Shown: positions 9,629 to 19,671, counted from the stretch's first letter. The stretch: DNA of 64,000 bases from Roseihalotalea indica (GCF_022458895.1 NZ_JAINFL010000008.1:124001-188000); one strand, 5' to 3'. A program made the numbers and translations. Notes: generated from the sequence alone by a model not told the origin.

Positions 9629-11068
9629 ATGAGTAAATATCAAGCCCATCCCGGAAAAGAGCCTCGCTTTGTTGCGGGTTTTGATTCAGCTTCCGTCATG
9701 GTAAAATCTCTGGGTGCTTTCCTGAGGGGGCATGATTTTTCGGGCGTGGGCGTGATGCCTAACAGCCAGTGGGCAGGTGATGTGATTAACGCGCTACCGC
9801 TATCTTTCAAAAAGGTATCCTACTCGAGAAGTGGTATTTTTGATGCCATCCCTGCCAAAGACATCCCTAAAATTGATACTGAAGAACTAGCTAAATGGGT
9901 AACTCAGCTGTTTCCTGAACGAAAATACCCGGCCATCATGATCGGTTCCTCCAACGGAGCGCTGACGCACGTAGCTGCCGCTCTTCAGATTCCTTGGCTT
10001 CCTCAGACGTTTCTCATTCCTGTCCGAAAACCTCAGAACCTGCATATCGATCAGCCTAAGCAGTATATGCAATGGGGCTACCCTTATGGTGAAGAATTAC
10101 TCCGCCTGAACCCCGGCATTGAGTTACATCATATGACGGACCCCAACCAAGACCGTCTGCATCTGAAAACTATGACGTACTTCCGAATTAAAAAACGACG
10201 ACTGGGCGTTTGGTACGAATATTTTCTGAAACAAAACCTGACACCGGGCGGCACAATCATCGTTAACGAATGTACCTGCCCGTGGCCAGCCCGAGCCCTG
10301 AACGACCGACATTATTTTCAGTTTGGCGGTACCGGTGGTGCCTCACCGAAAGAATATTACCAGGGCAGTGATCGGGTGACTGACCTTCTACGCCGCCATA
10401 AATCTCCCTATGACCACTGGGATGCCCCCGAGCCTACTGGTGAGTATCCTGAAGCCGAATGGGGGTTTGCTCCGCAGTTACTAGACGACCTAGAACGCTT
10501 TGCCCGAGAAAATGGCTTTCGGGTACAGCGCATCCGGTTTTCAGATATGCACGACGTTAGCGGACTTACGGCTGACATGTACCGAAGCTGGTACCGACAA
10601 CGCAATATGCCAGCCAACCGTCTGCTGGTAGAGAGCTTCGCCTTGCTTACTCCTTACTGGACTTTACGCACCGGCTCGGTACCATACTGGCTGGTTTTTA
10701 ACACCGATCCTTCTGCCGACCGTCTGGAAAAATATCTGCAAAACTCAGATTTTTATGACCAACGATACCTCATGCTGCTATCGCACGGTACAGAAGGCAT
10801 TGGGCTCACTCCTATTGAGCGCTGGCGAATGATTTTGGATAGTGAGAAAAATGCCGGTGAGTTTATTGGCACCAAACCCAAGGAATATCCTTTTGATTTT
10901 GGAGTATATGCTCGGTATAATCACGCTTTGCAGAATACCGTATCAGCCCGTTACCCCATTGCGCCAATGTCGCTTGCATGGTTTGAGGAATACATGCGCA
11001 ACCATGCTGACCAGCATAAAGTATCCTGGTCGGCGGTGAGCGGAGCTGAGGCTCCGGCAGAGGATTAA
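9629..11068 (+). CDS. Unrecognised 479-aa protein paired with an SDR
   Basis: I do not recognise this family. The protein looks soluble, with no signal peptide or membrane helix. Residues near 105-115 read MIGSSNGALTH, which resembles a nucleophile elbow (G-S-S-N-G) after a hydrophobic strand, so a hydrolase-like alpha/beta fold is possible. The middle has a long Trp- and Tyr-rich stretch with several HH, DxH and TCPWP-like patterns. It starts 18 bp after the SDR and ends 9 bp before the convergent sulfatase. Length and codon use suggest a real gene. Any function is unknown. Confidence 0.8.
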   Translation: MSKYQAHPGKEPRFVAGFDSASVMVKSLGAFLRGHDFSGVGVMPNSQWAGDVINALPLSFKKVSYSRSGIFDAIPAKDIPKIDTEELAKWVTQLFPERKYPAIMIGSSNGALTHVAAALQIPWLPQTFLIPVRKPQNLHIDQPKQYMQWGYPYGEELLRLNPGIELHHMTDPNQDRLHLKTMTYFRIKKRRLGVWYEYFLKQNLTPGGTIIVNECTCPWPARALNDRHYFQFGGTGGASPKEYYQGSDRVTDLLRRHKSPYDHWDAPEPTGEYPEAEWGFAPQLLDDLERFARENGFRVQRIRFSDMHDVSGLTADMYRSWYRQRNMPANRLLVESFALLTPYWTLRTGSVPYWLVFNTDPSADRLEKYLQNSDFYDQRYLMLLSHGTEGIGLTPIERWRMILDSEKNAGEFIGTKPKEYPFDFGVYARYNHALQNTVSARYPIAPMSLAWFEEYMRNHADQHKVSWSAVSGAEAPAED

Positions 11069-11077
11069 GGTTTTTGA

Positions 11078-12673
11078 CTATTGTTTCTGTACACCCACCT
11101 CCTGTGCCCACTGTTCGTAGTCAGCACTCATTTGCTGGAGCACTTCCGGAAAATCAGCACTTACATCATGCAACTCGGTAGGGTCTTCCGCCATATTATA
11201 CAAATACCACTGATACTCTGGTGCCTGACTGACGATTTTCCAGTTACCCTGCCGCATGGCCTGATGCCCCAGATGCTCCCAGAATAGCGGGCGATCCGAG
11301 ACAGTAGAGTTGTTAGTCACCAGCGGAAGCAAATTCTGACCCCGTAGTGCCTGTAGCGAATCCGGATAACTGGCCTGAGTTACCTCAGCCACCGTGGCGA
11401 AGATATCCACCACGTGCGCATAATCATCAACCCAGTTGCTCTCGGCTGATAAGCCATCGGGCCAGTGCATAATCAGTGGGGAGGCAATACCGCCTTCTTC
11501 TACCCAGCGTTTATAACGGCGAAACGGCGTGTTGGAAACAACCGCCCAGGGTTTACGATAGGCCACATACGAACCCGGCGCACCAATTTTTACGGTGGGA
11601 TCATTCAGTTTCCGGCCAGTAATATCCTCCGGCGAACCACCATTATCAGACAAGAAGAAAATAAGGGTATTATCCCAGGCATCATTTTTCTGAAGAGTTT
11701 CAAAAACTTTTCCTATACCCTGATCCATACGATCTACCATGGCTGCATACACTTCCATCCGCTGCTCCCACTGAAGAGAGTCGTCACGATTATCCCAGTC
11801 AGGTATATCTTTCTCCCATTCTCCGAGTTGGTAGGTGCTATCAATAATACCTTGTTTCAGCATACGTTGGTACCGCTCCTGGCGCTTAGCTACCCAGCCA
11901 TCCTGGTACATACCTTTATAGCGTTGTATTGTCTCCTCCGGAGCGTGCAATGGCCAGTGTGGGGCGGTGTAAGCCAAATATAAGAAGAAAGGCTGATCTT
12001 CGGATTGGTTAAAATGGTTTTCCAAAAAAGAAGAAGCTGAATCAGACAGCGCATCGGTCATGTAAAAACCTTCGGTCGGGGGTGTCCACGGTTGACCATT
12101 GTAGGCCATCTGTCGCACCCGGGGTTGCTCGGTAATTACCTCATAGTAGCTACTGGCCCCGCTGATCAGCCCAAAATACTGGTCAAACCCCCGGCGAGTA
12201 GGCCAATACTCCGGCTTCTCGCCCACATGCCATTTACCCGCCATGTACGTGGCATACCCGGCTGGCTTTAACAGTTCGGCCAAGGTAAAGCACTGATTGT
12301 TTAGAAAGCCTTGGTAAGGCCCCGGTTCCGGATTGCTGTCTACATCACTAACCATACCGCCCATACCCGCTTCATGAGGATACAACCCAGTAAGCAAAGC
12401 AGCCCGGGTCGGACAGCAACGAGCCGTATTATAAAAATGATGAAACCGCACCCCTGATTGGGCCAGGGCATTCAGGTGAGGAGTTTTTATTTCGCTGCCA
12501 TAGCATCCTAGATCTGAGTATCCCATATCATCGGCCATGATTACCACAATATTAGGGCGAGCAGCAGAAGCATCAGAAAGCGAAGGTTCATTTTGACAGC
12601 TTACCAGCCAAAGAAAAAATGTAGCAAACAGCAAAGAGTTGAAGACAGGGCAGTAGGAATAATCAGATTTCAT
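11078..12673 (-). CDS. Sulfatase (arylsulfatase family) lipoprotein
   Basis: Sulfate-ester hydrolase, 531 aa. The maturation motif is CCPTRAALLTG (residues 86-96, form C-x-P-x-R-x4-T-G); Cys86 would become formylglycine. The N-terminal metal-site block NIVVIMADDMGYSD and later HWPLH and FLSDNGG fit the family. LWLVSC is a lipobox, so the enzyme is probably anchored to a membrane and exposed to the periplasm or outside. No maturase or glycoside hydrolase lies beside it, so the sulfated substrate cannot be inferred. It is convergent with the 479-aa gene. Confidence 0.9.
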   Translation of the reverse strand: MKSDYSYCPVFNSLLFATFFLWLVSCQNEPSLSDASAARPNIVVIMADDMGYSDLGCYGSEIKTPHLNALAQSGVRFHHFYNTARCCPTRAALLTGLYPHEAGMGGMVSDVDSNPEPGPYQGFLNNQCFTLAELLKPAGYATYMAGKWHVGEKPEYWPTRRGFDQYFGLISGASSYYEVITEQPRVRQMAYNGQPWTPPTEGFYMTDALSDSASSFLENHFNQSEDQPFFLYLAYTAPHWPLHAPEETIQRYKGMYQDGWVAKRQERYQRMLKQGIIDSTYQLGEWEKDIPDWDNRDDSLQWEQRMEVYAAMVDRMDQGIGKVFETLQKNDAWDNTLIFFLSDNGGSPEDITGRKLNDPTVKIGAPGSYVAYRKPWAVVSNTPFRRYKRWVEEGGIASPLIMHWPDGLSAESNWVDDYAHVVDIFATVAEVTQASYPDSLQALRGQNLLPLVTNNSTVSDRPLFWEHLGHQAMRQGNWKIVSQAPEYQWYLYNMAEDPTELHDVSADFPEVLQQMSADYEQWAQEVGVQKQ

Positions 12674-13035
12674 GCTGTGAATATATGCAGGGAGGAGCTA
12701 AAAAACATATCAATGAAATATTCCGTTTAGTTGTAAAGCCCCTTTTGTTAATGTCTTTACAAGTTTTCATGTGACTTTTTTCTACGTTTCTTGTAGACAA
12801 TAAGCATCATTGCATACACCAATTTTTAGAGACATGAAGAAGAGGGAAAAATTTTGCTATTATCATCAAGAAGTATTTTTAGCGAAATAGTAATGTATTA
12901 ATGCTCTTTAGGTTTATTTTTAGGTCTGTATAAAGTAGGATGTTCAATGTATACTCTTTTTTCTAACATCATGATGTTTTTCGGATTACTTTTTGAGGTA
13001 GGTACACAATGTGACAAGATTGGATAATTTGCGAG
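12674..13035. other. Intergenic region upstream of the phosphorelay block
   Basis: About 360 bp, AT-rich, between the sulfatase start and the first response regulator (divergent). It should hold promoters for both directions, but I find no convincing TAnnTTTG with a partner at the right distance. Only very short open frames occur. I see no RNA gene. Confidence 0.5.
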
Positions 13036-13404
13036 TTGATGAAGCCTAAACATATTCTGATTCTTGATGATGAAAGAGAGATTTGCTTTCTGTTAGCAGC
13101 CCTGCTAGATCAAATGGGCTATAAAACAGAATGTGCGCATAATCTGGATGACGGTATCCAAATACTATCTCACAGTGCTCCCTTCGATTTAGTATTTTTA
13201 GATCTGAATTTGCCCGATGGGTTAGGCTATAAGATTGTTCCGAATATTAAGGAACAAAACCATAATGCAAAGGTTGTTATGATCAGTGCCCACGATAGTC
13301 TGCTGAAAAAAATAAAAAGCGAAACTGAGGGGGTTGATCAATTTCTCACAAAACCTTTCAGCCGACATAACATCACCCAGGTGTTAGAGGAATTGAATGT
13401 GTAG
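13036..13404 (+). CDS. Single-domain response regulator
   Basis: 122-aa receiver domain alone. The acidic pair is in LDDERE, the phosphoacceptor Asp in VFLDLNLPDG, the conserved Thr/Ser position in VMISAHD, and the Lys in FLTKPFS. No output domain follows, so it probably passes phosphate on or acts by protein contact. It is first of five co-directional signalling genes; 127 bp separate it from the next. That gap holds a short GTTTGAA/TTCAAAC hairpin and a TATTTTTG box at 13488-13495 with a poor upstream partner. Confidence 0.9.
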   Translation: MMKPKHILILDDEREICFLLAALLDQMGYKTECAHNLDDGIQILSHSAPFDLVFLDLNLPDGLGYKIVPNIKEQNHNAKVVMISAHDSLLKKIKSETEGVDQFLTKPFSRHNITQVLEELNV

Positions 13405-13531
13405 TTTGAATTTTCAAACAAATTCTTTTGTTTCTCCATTACTAGTAGATAAAAAAATTAGCTACCTTAGCTAAAAAGTTACCTTACTATTTTTGTAGTA
13501 CTTACACCATTTAATTTTTCGCTAGCGCTTA

Positions 13532-14884
13532 ATGAGTAAAGTTCTTATAGTAGACGACGATCAGGACATCCGATTACTGCTTGATAAATTTCTCTCTAAA
13601 AATAATTTCTCTACCGCTACTGCCGCTACTGGCAGTGAGGCATTAGATATTACAAAAAAAGAGGCCTATGACCTTATTGTTTGTGATTTCAAACTGCCCG
13701 ACATTACCGGGATTGAGCTAATTCAAAAGATAAAAATCACTAACCCAAAAGCGGCTATCATAGTCATCACCGGGTATTCTGATGTTAAGATAGCGGTTAA
13801 AGCGATCAAGCTCGGAGCGTATGATTATGTCACCAAACCTCTTTATCCCGACGAAATCTTACTTACTATTAAGCAGGCTATTGCCAGCAACAAACAGGTA
13901 GCTGAAACAAAAAAAGCCCCAAAGGAAGGAAGTTTTATTATTGGAGAAAGCCCGCAGTCTAAGCAGGTGATGAAGCACATCCGCCTGATTGCCCCCACTG
14001 ATATGTCAGTGATTATTCAGGGTGAAACAGGTACTGGTAAAGAGTTTGTTGCTAACGAAATTCACAACCACAGCAAACGTAAAGGGCAACCTTTTATGGC
14101 GATAGACTGTGGTGCCTTACCCAAAGATCTGGCAGGATCGGAATTATTTGGCCACGTAAAGGGATCATTTACCGGAGCACTCAACGATAAAACGGGTAGC
14201 TTTGAAGCAGCGAATGGCGGCACATTATTTCTAGATGAGATCGGGAACCTCTCTTACGAGAATCAGATCAAGCTGCTCCGGGTAATTCAGGAGCGAAAGA
14301 TCAAAAAGATTGGTAGCACTAAAGATATTCCTATTGACGTGCGGCTGGTAGTGGCCTCCAATGAAAACCTTTCTGAAGCGGTAAAACGAGGTGAGTTCCG
14401 AGAAGATTTATATCATCGCTTTAATGAATTTAAAATAGAGCTCTCTCCTCTACGAGAGCGCAAGGCCGATGTTAAGCTATTTGCCTATCACTTTCTGATG
14501 AACTCGAACCGCGAGTTGAACAAATCAATTCAGGATTTTGATGAAGAGGTGATGCGGAAAATGAAAGATTACTACTGGCATGGTAATCTCCGAGAACTGC
14601 ATAATGTAGTTAAACGATCGGTATTGTTAGCCCAAGGAGATACTATCACACTAGAATGCCTGCCCAACGAAATCAAGTCTCCTTCTTATTTTGATGACCT
14701 TTCTACGGAAGAAATTACCAGCGAGCCGTCTAACCTTAAGTCGGTCTCAAAATCTGCCGAACGCGATGCGATTATCAGTGTGCTGGAAAAAACAGGGTAC
14801 AATAAAACCAAAGCCGCTAACGTACTCAATATTGATCGGAAGACGCTTTACAATAAGATGAAATCATATAATATCGATCTATAG
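13532..14884 (+). CDS. Sigma-54-dependent response regulator (NtrC family)
   Basis: 450 aa: receiver domain (about 3-120, phosphoacceptor Asp52), AAA+ sigma-54 interaction domain (about 135-365) and a Fis-type helix-turn-helix at the C-terminus ([17 protein letters not shown]). Walker A is GETGTGKE and the sigma-54 contact loop is GSFTGA (211-216), with Ser in place of the usual Ala. It should activate sigma-54 promoters when phosphorylated, and it is the only DNA-binding output in this signalling block. The PAS kinase 53 bp downstream is the likely partner (inference from order). Confidence 0.93.
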   Translation: MSKVLIVDDDQDIRLLLDKFLSKNNFSTATAATGSEALDITKKEAYDLIVCDFKLPDITGIELIQKIKITNPKAAIIVITGYSDVKIAVKAIKLGAYDYVTKPLYPDEILLTIKQAIASNKQVAETKKAPKEGSFIIGESPQSKQVMKHIRLIAPTDMSVIIQGETGTGKEFVANEIHNHSKRKGQPFMAIDCGALPKDLAGSELFGHVKGSFTGALNDKTGSFEAANGGTLFLDEIGNLSYENQIKLLRVIQERKIKKIGSTKDIPIDVRLVVASNENLSEAVKRGEFREDLYHRFNEFKIELSPLRERKADVKLFAYHFLMNSNRELNKSIQDFDEEVMRKMKDYYWHGNLRELHNVVKRSVLLAQGDTITLECLPNEIKSPSYFDDLSTEEITSEPSNLKSVSKSAERDAIISVLEKTGYNKTKAANVLNIDRKTLYNKMKSYNIDL

Positions 14885-14937
14885 GCTTCTATTCATCACG
14901 ATCAATTAACTTTTAAGTCAGACCTCATTTTTTCCGC

Positions 14938-16434
14938 ATGAATCATAGTGTAACGCTAGAGGATATTTTTGAAACTACCGACGATGGTATTATCATCTTT
15001 GACCCAGTCTACAACGAGCAGCAGCAAATCATTGATTTTCAATACAACCGGGTAAATGAATCAGCCCTTCGTTTACTTAACCATCAACGCGATGAACTGA
15101 TTGGCAACTCACTGCTGACTGTTTTTCCGGGCGTAAAAAAATCCGATTTATTTCAGCAATACAGCCATACCATCAAAACGGGCACGCCGTTCAGCATTGA
15201 ATTTCTGTATCAGCAGGATGGCCTGAACACCTGGTTTAAAAACACGGGCCATCGCGTGAATAACCAACTGCTGATTCATTTTAGTGATATCAGCGAATAC
15301 AAGCAACTGCTGGAAGAAAAAGCTAAAAATGAAGGTTTATATCAGGCACTTATCCGGGCACTGCCTAATACGGATGTTGCTTTTATTGACCGACAATATC
15401 AAATCCGAATTACCAAAGGCGTTCCTTTTCGAGCTTATAATTACGAAGAGGCTATACCTGAGCAAGCAAATTTAAACGATATTCTGGATCAGGAAACTGC
15501 TAAAGAAGTCGCTAAAATTTGCCGACAGTGCTTTAAAGGAAAAACAAAAAGAGAAGAAATTTCAATAGACGACGACGCTAAGTACCGATTGTCTTTTGTT
15601 CCGGCTTACAACTATGATCAGGCCGTGTTTGGTTGCCTGATCGTCACAGAAGATATCGGGATATTCAGCTTGTCGGAAGACGAATTGCGCAATAAACTAT
15701 ATGCCTTGGAAAGTGCTAAAGAGAGTCTGGAGCAATTTGCCTATGTAGCCTCGCACGATTTACAGGAGCCCCTTCGAAAAATAAGAGCTTTTGGCGACCG
15801 CATTAATACGCGCTTTGCCGATCAACTACCCGACACCGGGAAGGATTATTTTGACCGCATGCAACACGCTGCCCAGCGAATGCAGATCTTGATTGATGAC
15901 TTGCTAAAATACTCCCGGGTTGGCCGAGTACAGAACGACTTTGAGCCAATAGACCTAAACGTGCTGATACAAGATGTGCTGAATGATATGGAGACAACCA
16001 TTGAAGAAACACAGGCGGTGATTGAGTTTGAGAACCTGCCGACGATAGATGGTGAGCCGGTGCAACTCCGACAACTTTTTCAAAACCTGCTTAGCAATGC
16101 TATTAAATTTCGAAAAGAAGATACTCCCAAAATCACTATCCGTTCTCAGTTGGCACAGCCTGGAGATACTAATGTATCGGCAGACAACGAAGTAAGTTAC
16201 GAAATTACAGTTGCGGATAACGGTATTGGTTTTGACGAAAAATACCTGGACCGAATCTTTAATATCTTTCAGCGCCTTCACGGAAGGAACCAATATCCAG
16301 GCACTGGAATTGGCCTGGCTATCTGCCGGAAAATTGTTGAAATTCATCAGGGCGATATTTTTGCTACCAGCACATTAGGCGAAGGGGCTACATTTCATGT
16401 TATTTTACCTCAAAAACAATACTCAATAGTATGA
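14938..16434 (+). CDS. PAS-domain sensor histidine kinase
   Basis: 498 aa, apparently cytoplasmic: no membrane helix is visible. A PAS domain lies at about 5-125 and a second PAS-like domain at 130-245. HisKA follows with the H-box FAYVASHDLQEPLRK (His273), then HATPase_c with N-box LLSNAIKF, G1 VADNGIGF and G2 GTGIGLAIC. The H-box form is of the phytochrome-like kinase type that usually pairs with Rcp1-like regulators, and such a regulator follows with a 4-bp ATGA overlap. The PAS ligand is unknown. Confidence 0.92.
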   Translation: MNHSVTLEDIFETTDDGIIIFDPVYNEQQQIIDFQYNRVNESALRLLNHQRDELIGNSLLTVFPGVKKSDLFQQYSHTIKTGTPFSIEFLYQQDGLNTWFKNTGHRVNNQLLIHFSDISEYKQLLEEKAKNEGLYQALIRALPNTDVAFIDRQYQIRITKGVPFRAYNYEEAIPEQANLNDILDQETAKEVAKICRQCFKGKTKREEISIDDDAKYRLSFVPAYNYDQAVFGCLIVTEDIGIFSLSEDELRNKLYALESAKESLEQFAYVASHDLQEPLRKIRAFGDRINTRFADQLPDTGKDYFDRMQHAAQRMQILIDDLLKYSRVGRVQNDFEPIDLNVLIQDVLNDMETTIEETQAVIEFENLPTIDGEPVQLRQLFQNLLSNAIKFRKEDTPKITIRSQLAQPGDTNVSADNEVSYEITVADNGIGFDEKYLDRIFNIFQRLHGRNQYPGTGIGLAICRKIVEIHQGDIFATSTLGEGATFHVILPQKQYSIV

Positions 16435-16892
16435 ATGAATCATCCATAAAAACACCAAAGACCATCACCATTCTTATGGCTGATGATGATCCGGATGACC
16501 GTATTTTGACAAAAGATGCGCTGGAAGAAAATCGACTGGCTAATGACCTCCATTTTGTGGAAGACGGTGAAGAACTGATTGATTATCTGCATCAGCGAGG
16601 TAAGTTTAATCAGGACAATGCCCCTCGGCCCGGCCTCATTTTGCTGGACCTGAATATGCCCCGAAAAGATGGACGAGAAGCCTTGGCTGAAATCAAAGCC
16701 GACCCTCAGTTCAAGCATATTCCCATTATTGTGCTCACCACCTCAAAAGCAGAAGAAGATATTTTTAAAACTTATGATCTGGGAGTGAGTTCCTTCATTA
16801 CAAAACCGGTTAGCTTCGAAGATTTGGTGTACGTAACCAAAGCGATTGGCAACTATTGGTTTGGTATTGTGGAACTACCGAAAGGGAAATAA
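16431..16892 (+). CDS. Rcp1/CheY-like single-domain response regulator
   Basis: 153-aa receiver. Acidic cluster MADDDPDD, phosphoacceptor Asp in LILLDLNMPRKDG, Thr in VLTTSK and Lys in FITKPVS are all present. It overlaps the preceding kinase stop by 4 bp, which suggests translational coupling and partnership with that kinase. There is no output domain. The next kinase begins 10 bp after its stop. Confidence 0.92.
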   Translation: MNESSIKTPKTITILMADDDPDDRILTKDALEENRLANDLHFVEDGEELIDYLHQRGKFNQDNAPRPGLILLDLNMPRKDGREALAEIKADPQFKHIPIIVLTTSKAEEDIFKTYDLGVSSFITKPVSFEDLVYVTKAIGNYWFGIVELPKGK

Positions 16893-16902
16893 CGACAAGA
16901 GC

Positions 16903-18369
16903 ATGCAGAAAGAGCAAATTAGCCTATTGCTGGTCGATGATGACGAAGACGATTATATCCTTGTGCGGGATTTGCTCCATGAGATTCAGACTACCGATTT
17001 TTCTATACATTGGGTAGATCAGTTTGAAGAGGCTCTGAGCGAGTTGCAGAAGGACGATTATGATGTGTATCTGATCGACTACCGTTTAGGAGAGAATAAT
17101 GGGTTGGAGTTGCTGAAAAAGGGAATTGAGTTAGGAGTACACAGCCCGATCATTATGCTGACTGGAAAGGGCTTTCCGGAGATTGATTATCAGGCTATGC
17201 AAATGGGGGCGGCAGATTACCTGGTGAAAGACGGGATCAATGCCATGGTGATAGAACGTAGCATCCGCTATGCTATCAACAATACCCGGACAATGAACAA
17301 GCTCTATGAGGAAGAGCAAAAGTACCGAACTTTATTTGAGCAGTCAGTCAATGCCATTTACATTACCAACCAGGAGGATCTCTTTATGAACGCCAACTGG
17401 GCGATGACAAAACTGGTAGGCTATGAACTTCATGAATTGCATCAACTCTCTCTGAGAGAACTTTTTGCTAAACCGGAAGAATATACCCGACTATATCAGT
17501 TATTAACCCGAGATGGGTTAATCAAAGACTTTGAAACTTCGCTTAAGCATAAAAACAAAAAGCTAATTGCCGGTAGTATTTCAGCAACCCGCCTGGTAGA
17601 TTCTGACCAAAACCTGATTGGGTATCAGGGTATTATTGCAGACGTATCAGAGAAAAAGAAGGTACAGCAGGAGCTAATCCGGCTGGAAAAGATGATGATG
17701 GCGGCTAATATTGCCCGCAGCATTGCCCACGAGGTACGAAATCCTCTCACAAATATTAATCTATCGCTGGAGCAATTTGCTTCCGAAATTACTGACCGTG
17801 ATGACCTGGAGGTATACCTGGATATTATTCGTCGTAATACCAAGCGAATCAATGAGTTGATCACGGCTATGCTCAACTCCTCTAAACCCTCTCAGTTATC
17901 ACTTCAGGAATGCTCACTCAACGATGTGCTAGATAAAACCCTCTCACTAGCGGCAGACCGCATTAAACTGCGCGAAGTGGGTATTGAGCGACAATACACA
18001 GCCAAACTAACAAAACTCCCGCTGGATCAGGATAAGCTGGTTATGGCATTTCTAAATATTGTAAATAATGCTATTGAAGCCGTAGAGCGAGGGGCCGGTG
18101 AAATTGTATTGGACACTTCGGAAGATGAAGAGTACGAATACGTAGCTATCAAGGACAATGGGCATGGTATTGAGCCGGATGAAATAGACAAGTTATTTGA
18201 TGCCTTCCATACTGGCAAGCGCGGAGGGATGGGACTTGGCCTTACATCTACCCAGAATATTGTTAATAGCCATAAAGCGAGAATTTCGGTAGAAAGCAAG
18301 CCGGGGGAGGGCACTTGTTTTAAAATTATTTTTCCGAAGAAAGCAGTCGCCTCACTGGTCAGGAAATAA
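16903..18369 (+). CDS. Hybrid REC-PAS histidine kinase
   Basis: 488 aa with the receiver domain first: acidic VDDDEDD, phosphoacceptor Asp59 in YLIDYRLGENNG, Lys in YLVKDG. A PAS domain (about 135-255), HisKA with H-box ARSIAHEVRNPLTN (His276) and HATPase_c with IVNNAIEAV, IKDNGHGI and GMGLGLT follow. An in-frame ATG at 16846 exists, but the receiver begins only after ATG 16903, so that start is chosen. An N-terminal receiver suggests that a phosphorelay feeds the kinase. Its 3' end overlaps the convergent topoisomerase gene by 11 bp. Confidence 0.92.
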   Translation: MQKEQISLLLVDDDEDDYILVRDLLHEIQTTDFSIHWVDQFEEALSELQKDDYDVYLIDYRLGENNGLELLKKGIELGVHSPIIMLTGKGFPEIDYQAMQMGAADYLVKDGINAMVIERSIRYAINNTRTMNKLYEEEQKYRTLFEQSVNAIYITNQEDLFMNANWAMTKLVGYELHELHQLSLRELFAKPEEYTRLYQLLTRDGLIKDFETSLKHKNKKLIAGSISATRLVDSDQNLIGYQGIIADVSEKKKVQQELIRLEKMMMAANIARSIAHEVRNPLTNINLSLEQFASEITDRDDLEVYLDIIRRNTKRINELITAMLNSSKPSQLSLQECSLNDVLDKTLSLAADRIKLREVGIERQYTAKLTKLPLDQDKLVMAFLNIVNNAIEAVERGAGEIVLDTSEDEEYEYVAIKDNGHGIEPDEIDKLFDAFHTGKRGGMGLGLTSTQNIVNSHKARISVESKPGEGTCFKIIFPKKAVASLVRK

Positions 18370-19390
18370 TTCTAAGCACGTGTTGTTCACACTCATCCAA
18401 ATACTCTTCTGCCTCACTGCTTAAATTTTTAAGCTTTTTCTTCTTGATTTTTGCCAACTTCTCTTCAACCAGTACGGCCTTCATTACCTTGGGGTGAATG
18501 TAGTAATCGCGGCACACACTAACGGTGTTGCCTAATTCTTCTGAAACTAGCTTAACCACGGTGGCATCCAGTTTCTTGCGAGGGTTCTCTGCCACAGTTT
18601 TTTGAGCTTCTTCTAGTTTCTTAACAGCCATAATGGTTCCGTGCCAGGTGCGAAAATCTTTACAGGTAAATTCTTTCTGAGAAACCTCCTGAAGGTATTC
18701 ATTGACATCTTGTGAGCGCACATGATGATATTTACCATCATCACCTTTGTACTTAAAGATTTCATAACCCGGTAATTCTGAGCACCCTTTTACCAAGCGA
18801 GCCAACTGCCCTTTCTTAATACTGATCTGTCGGTATTTTCCACTTTTCGCTTTGTATTCAAGCCGACCCACACCTTTTTGAAAATCCAGATGTTTACGTC
18901 GTAAGGTGGTTAGTCCGAAAGTCTGATTTTCCCGCTTATACCGTTCGTTACCAATACGAATACCGTACTGGTCAAGAATCTGAATAGTAAGTGCCAACAC
19001 TTTCTCCTTAGGCCAGCCTTTGCGCTTCAAATCTTCTTTAGTCTTCTTGCGAATAGTGGGTAAAGTCATTCCAAACAACTTCATCCGTCTAAACTTAGCC
19101 TCATTCCGGTATTTTGACCATAGCGGGTGATAATAGTACTGTTTTCTGCCTTTCGCATCGTATCCGGTGGCTAGCAAATGCCCATTGCGGTCCTTGGATA
19201 TCCATACGTCTTTCCAATCGGGTGGTATACCCAAAGAACTAATCCACTCCAGAACTTCCTTATCAGAAAGTTTCTGACCTTCGTCCAGATAAGAATGGCC
19301 ACGTCCTCGTTTTACCCGAAGGTAGCCAGGTTCTGTATCGTCCTGATAAATCAGGTTACGCGGTAATCCTCCCACCAGCGAAAGTGCCAT
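18359..19390 (-). CDS. DNA topoisomerase IB (poxvirus/Deinococcus type)
   Basis: Relaxes supercoiled DNA by a 3'-phosphotyrosyl nick. 343 aa, the usual size of bacterial TopIB. The catalytic pattern is present: Arg in GLTTLRRKHL, KDFRTWHGT (Arg247, His250), and Tyr297 in VCRDYYIHP. It begins a minus-strand run toward DUF2945, DUF4235 and DUF1206, a neighbourhood rich in stress-type small proteins. A stress role rather than replication is an inference from context. Confidence 0.93.
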   Translation of the reverse strand: MALSLVGGLPRNLIYQDDTEPGYLRVKRGRGHSYLDEGQKLSDKEVLEWISSLGIPPDWKDVWISKDRNGHLLATGYDAKGRKQYYYHPLWSKYRNEAKFRRMKLFGMTLPTIRKKTKEDLKRKGWPKEKVLALTIQILDQYGIRIGNERYKRENQTFGLTTLRRKHLDFQKGVGRLEYKAKSGKYRQISIKKGQLARLVKGCSELPGYEIFKYKGDDGKYHHVRSQDVNEYLQEVSQKEFTCKDFRTWHGTIMAVKKLEEAQKTVAENPRKKLDATVVKLVSEELGNTVSVCRDYYIHPKVMKAVLVEEKLAKIKKKKLKNLSSEAEEYLDECEQHVLRIIS

Positions 19391-19399
19391 AGTGCTTAC

Positions 19400-19609
19400 T
19401 TATTTTTTGGTTACTTCACTTTCTAACTTTAATACCTCTGAGCCGTCTTCCTGCTCAATTAGCAGAGCTTTATTGCCCTTTTCTCCTTTGCGAGTTATTT
19501 CACTGCCGCTAATTGTTTTGGTAATTTCATCTGTGTAGGTTTCCTTAACCTTGCCTTCAGCAGTACCATTTCCCCACTTCCACTTTACGGTTGATCCTTT
19601 TTGTATCAT
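19400..19609 (-). CDS. DUF2945 (hypervirulence-associated, TUDOR-like) protein
   Basis: 69-aa charged protein with the family opening VKWKWGNGTAEGKVKETY, an SGSEITRKG loop and a closing DGSEVLKLESEV. This fits DUF2945, a small SH3/TUDOR-like domain of unknown function often found beside stress genes. It lies 9 bp upstream of the topoisomerase IB start on the same strand, so the two are probably co-transcribed. Confidence 0.85.
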   Translation of the reverse strand: MIQKGSTVKWKWGNGTAEGKVKETYTDEITKTISGSEITRKGEKGNKALLIEQEDGSEVLKLESEVTKK

Positions 19610-19637
19610 TACGCTTTTAAATCTGGGTTTTACAGAG

Positions 19638-19671
19638 AAAAAAACGCCAGCAACTTATCGATACTGACGTT
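19638..19671 (-). terminator. Intrinsic terminator after the DUF4235 gene
   Basis: On the minus strand, a stem AACGTCAG / CTGGCGTT (one G-T pair) around a 13-nt loop is followed by a T-run. It lies about 20 bp past the DUF4235 stop and before DUF2945, so those two genes may form separate transcripts. Confidence 0.65.

Noticed and set aside
11465..11983. 172-codon plus-strand open frame inside the sulfatase gene
   Set aside because: It is antisense to a well-conserved sulfatase coding sequence and shows no family pattern.
13010..13035. Sigma-54-like sequence TTGGATAATTTGC before the first response regulator
   Set aside because: The GG and GC are separated by 7 nt; the -24/-12 elements need 10 nt.
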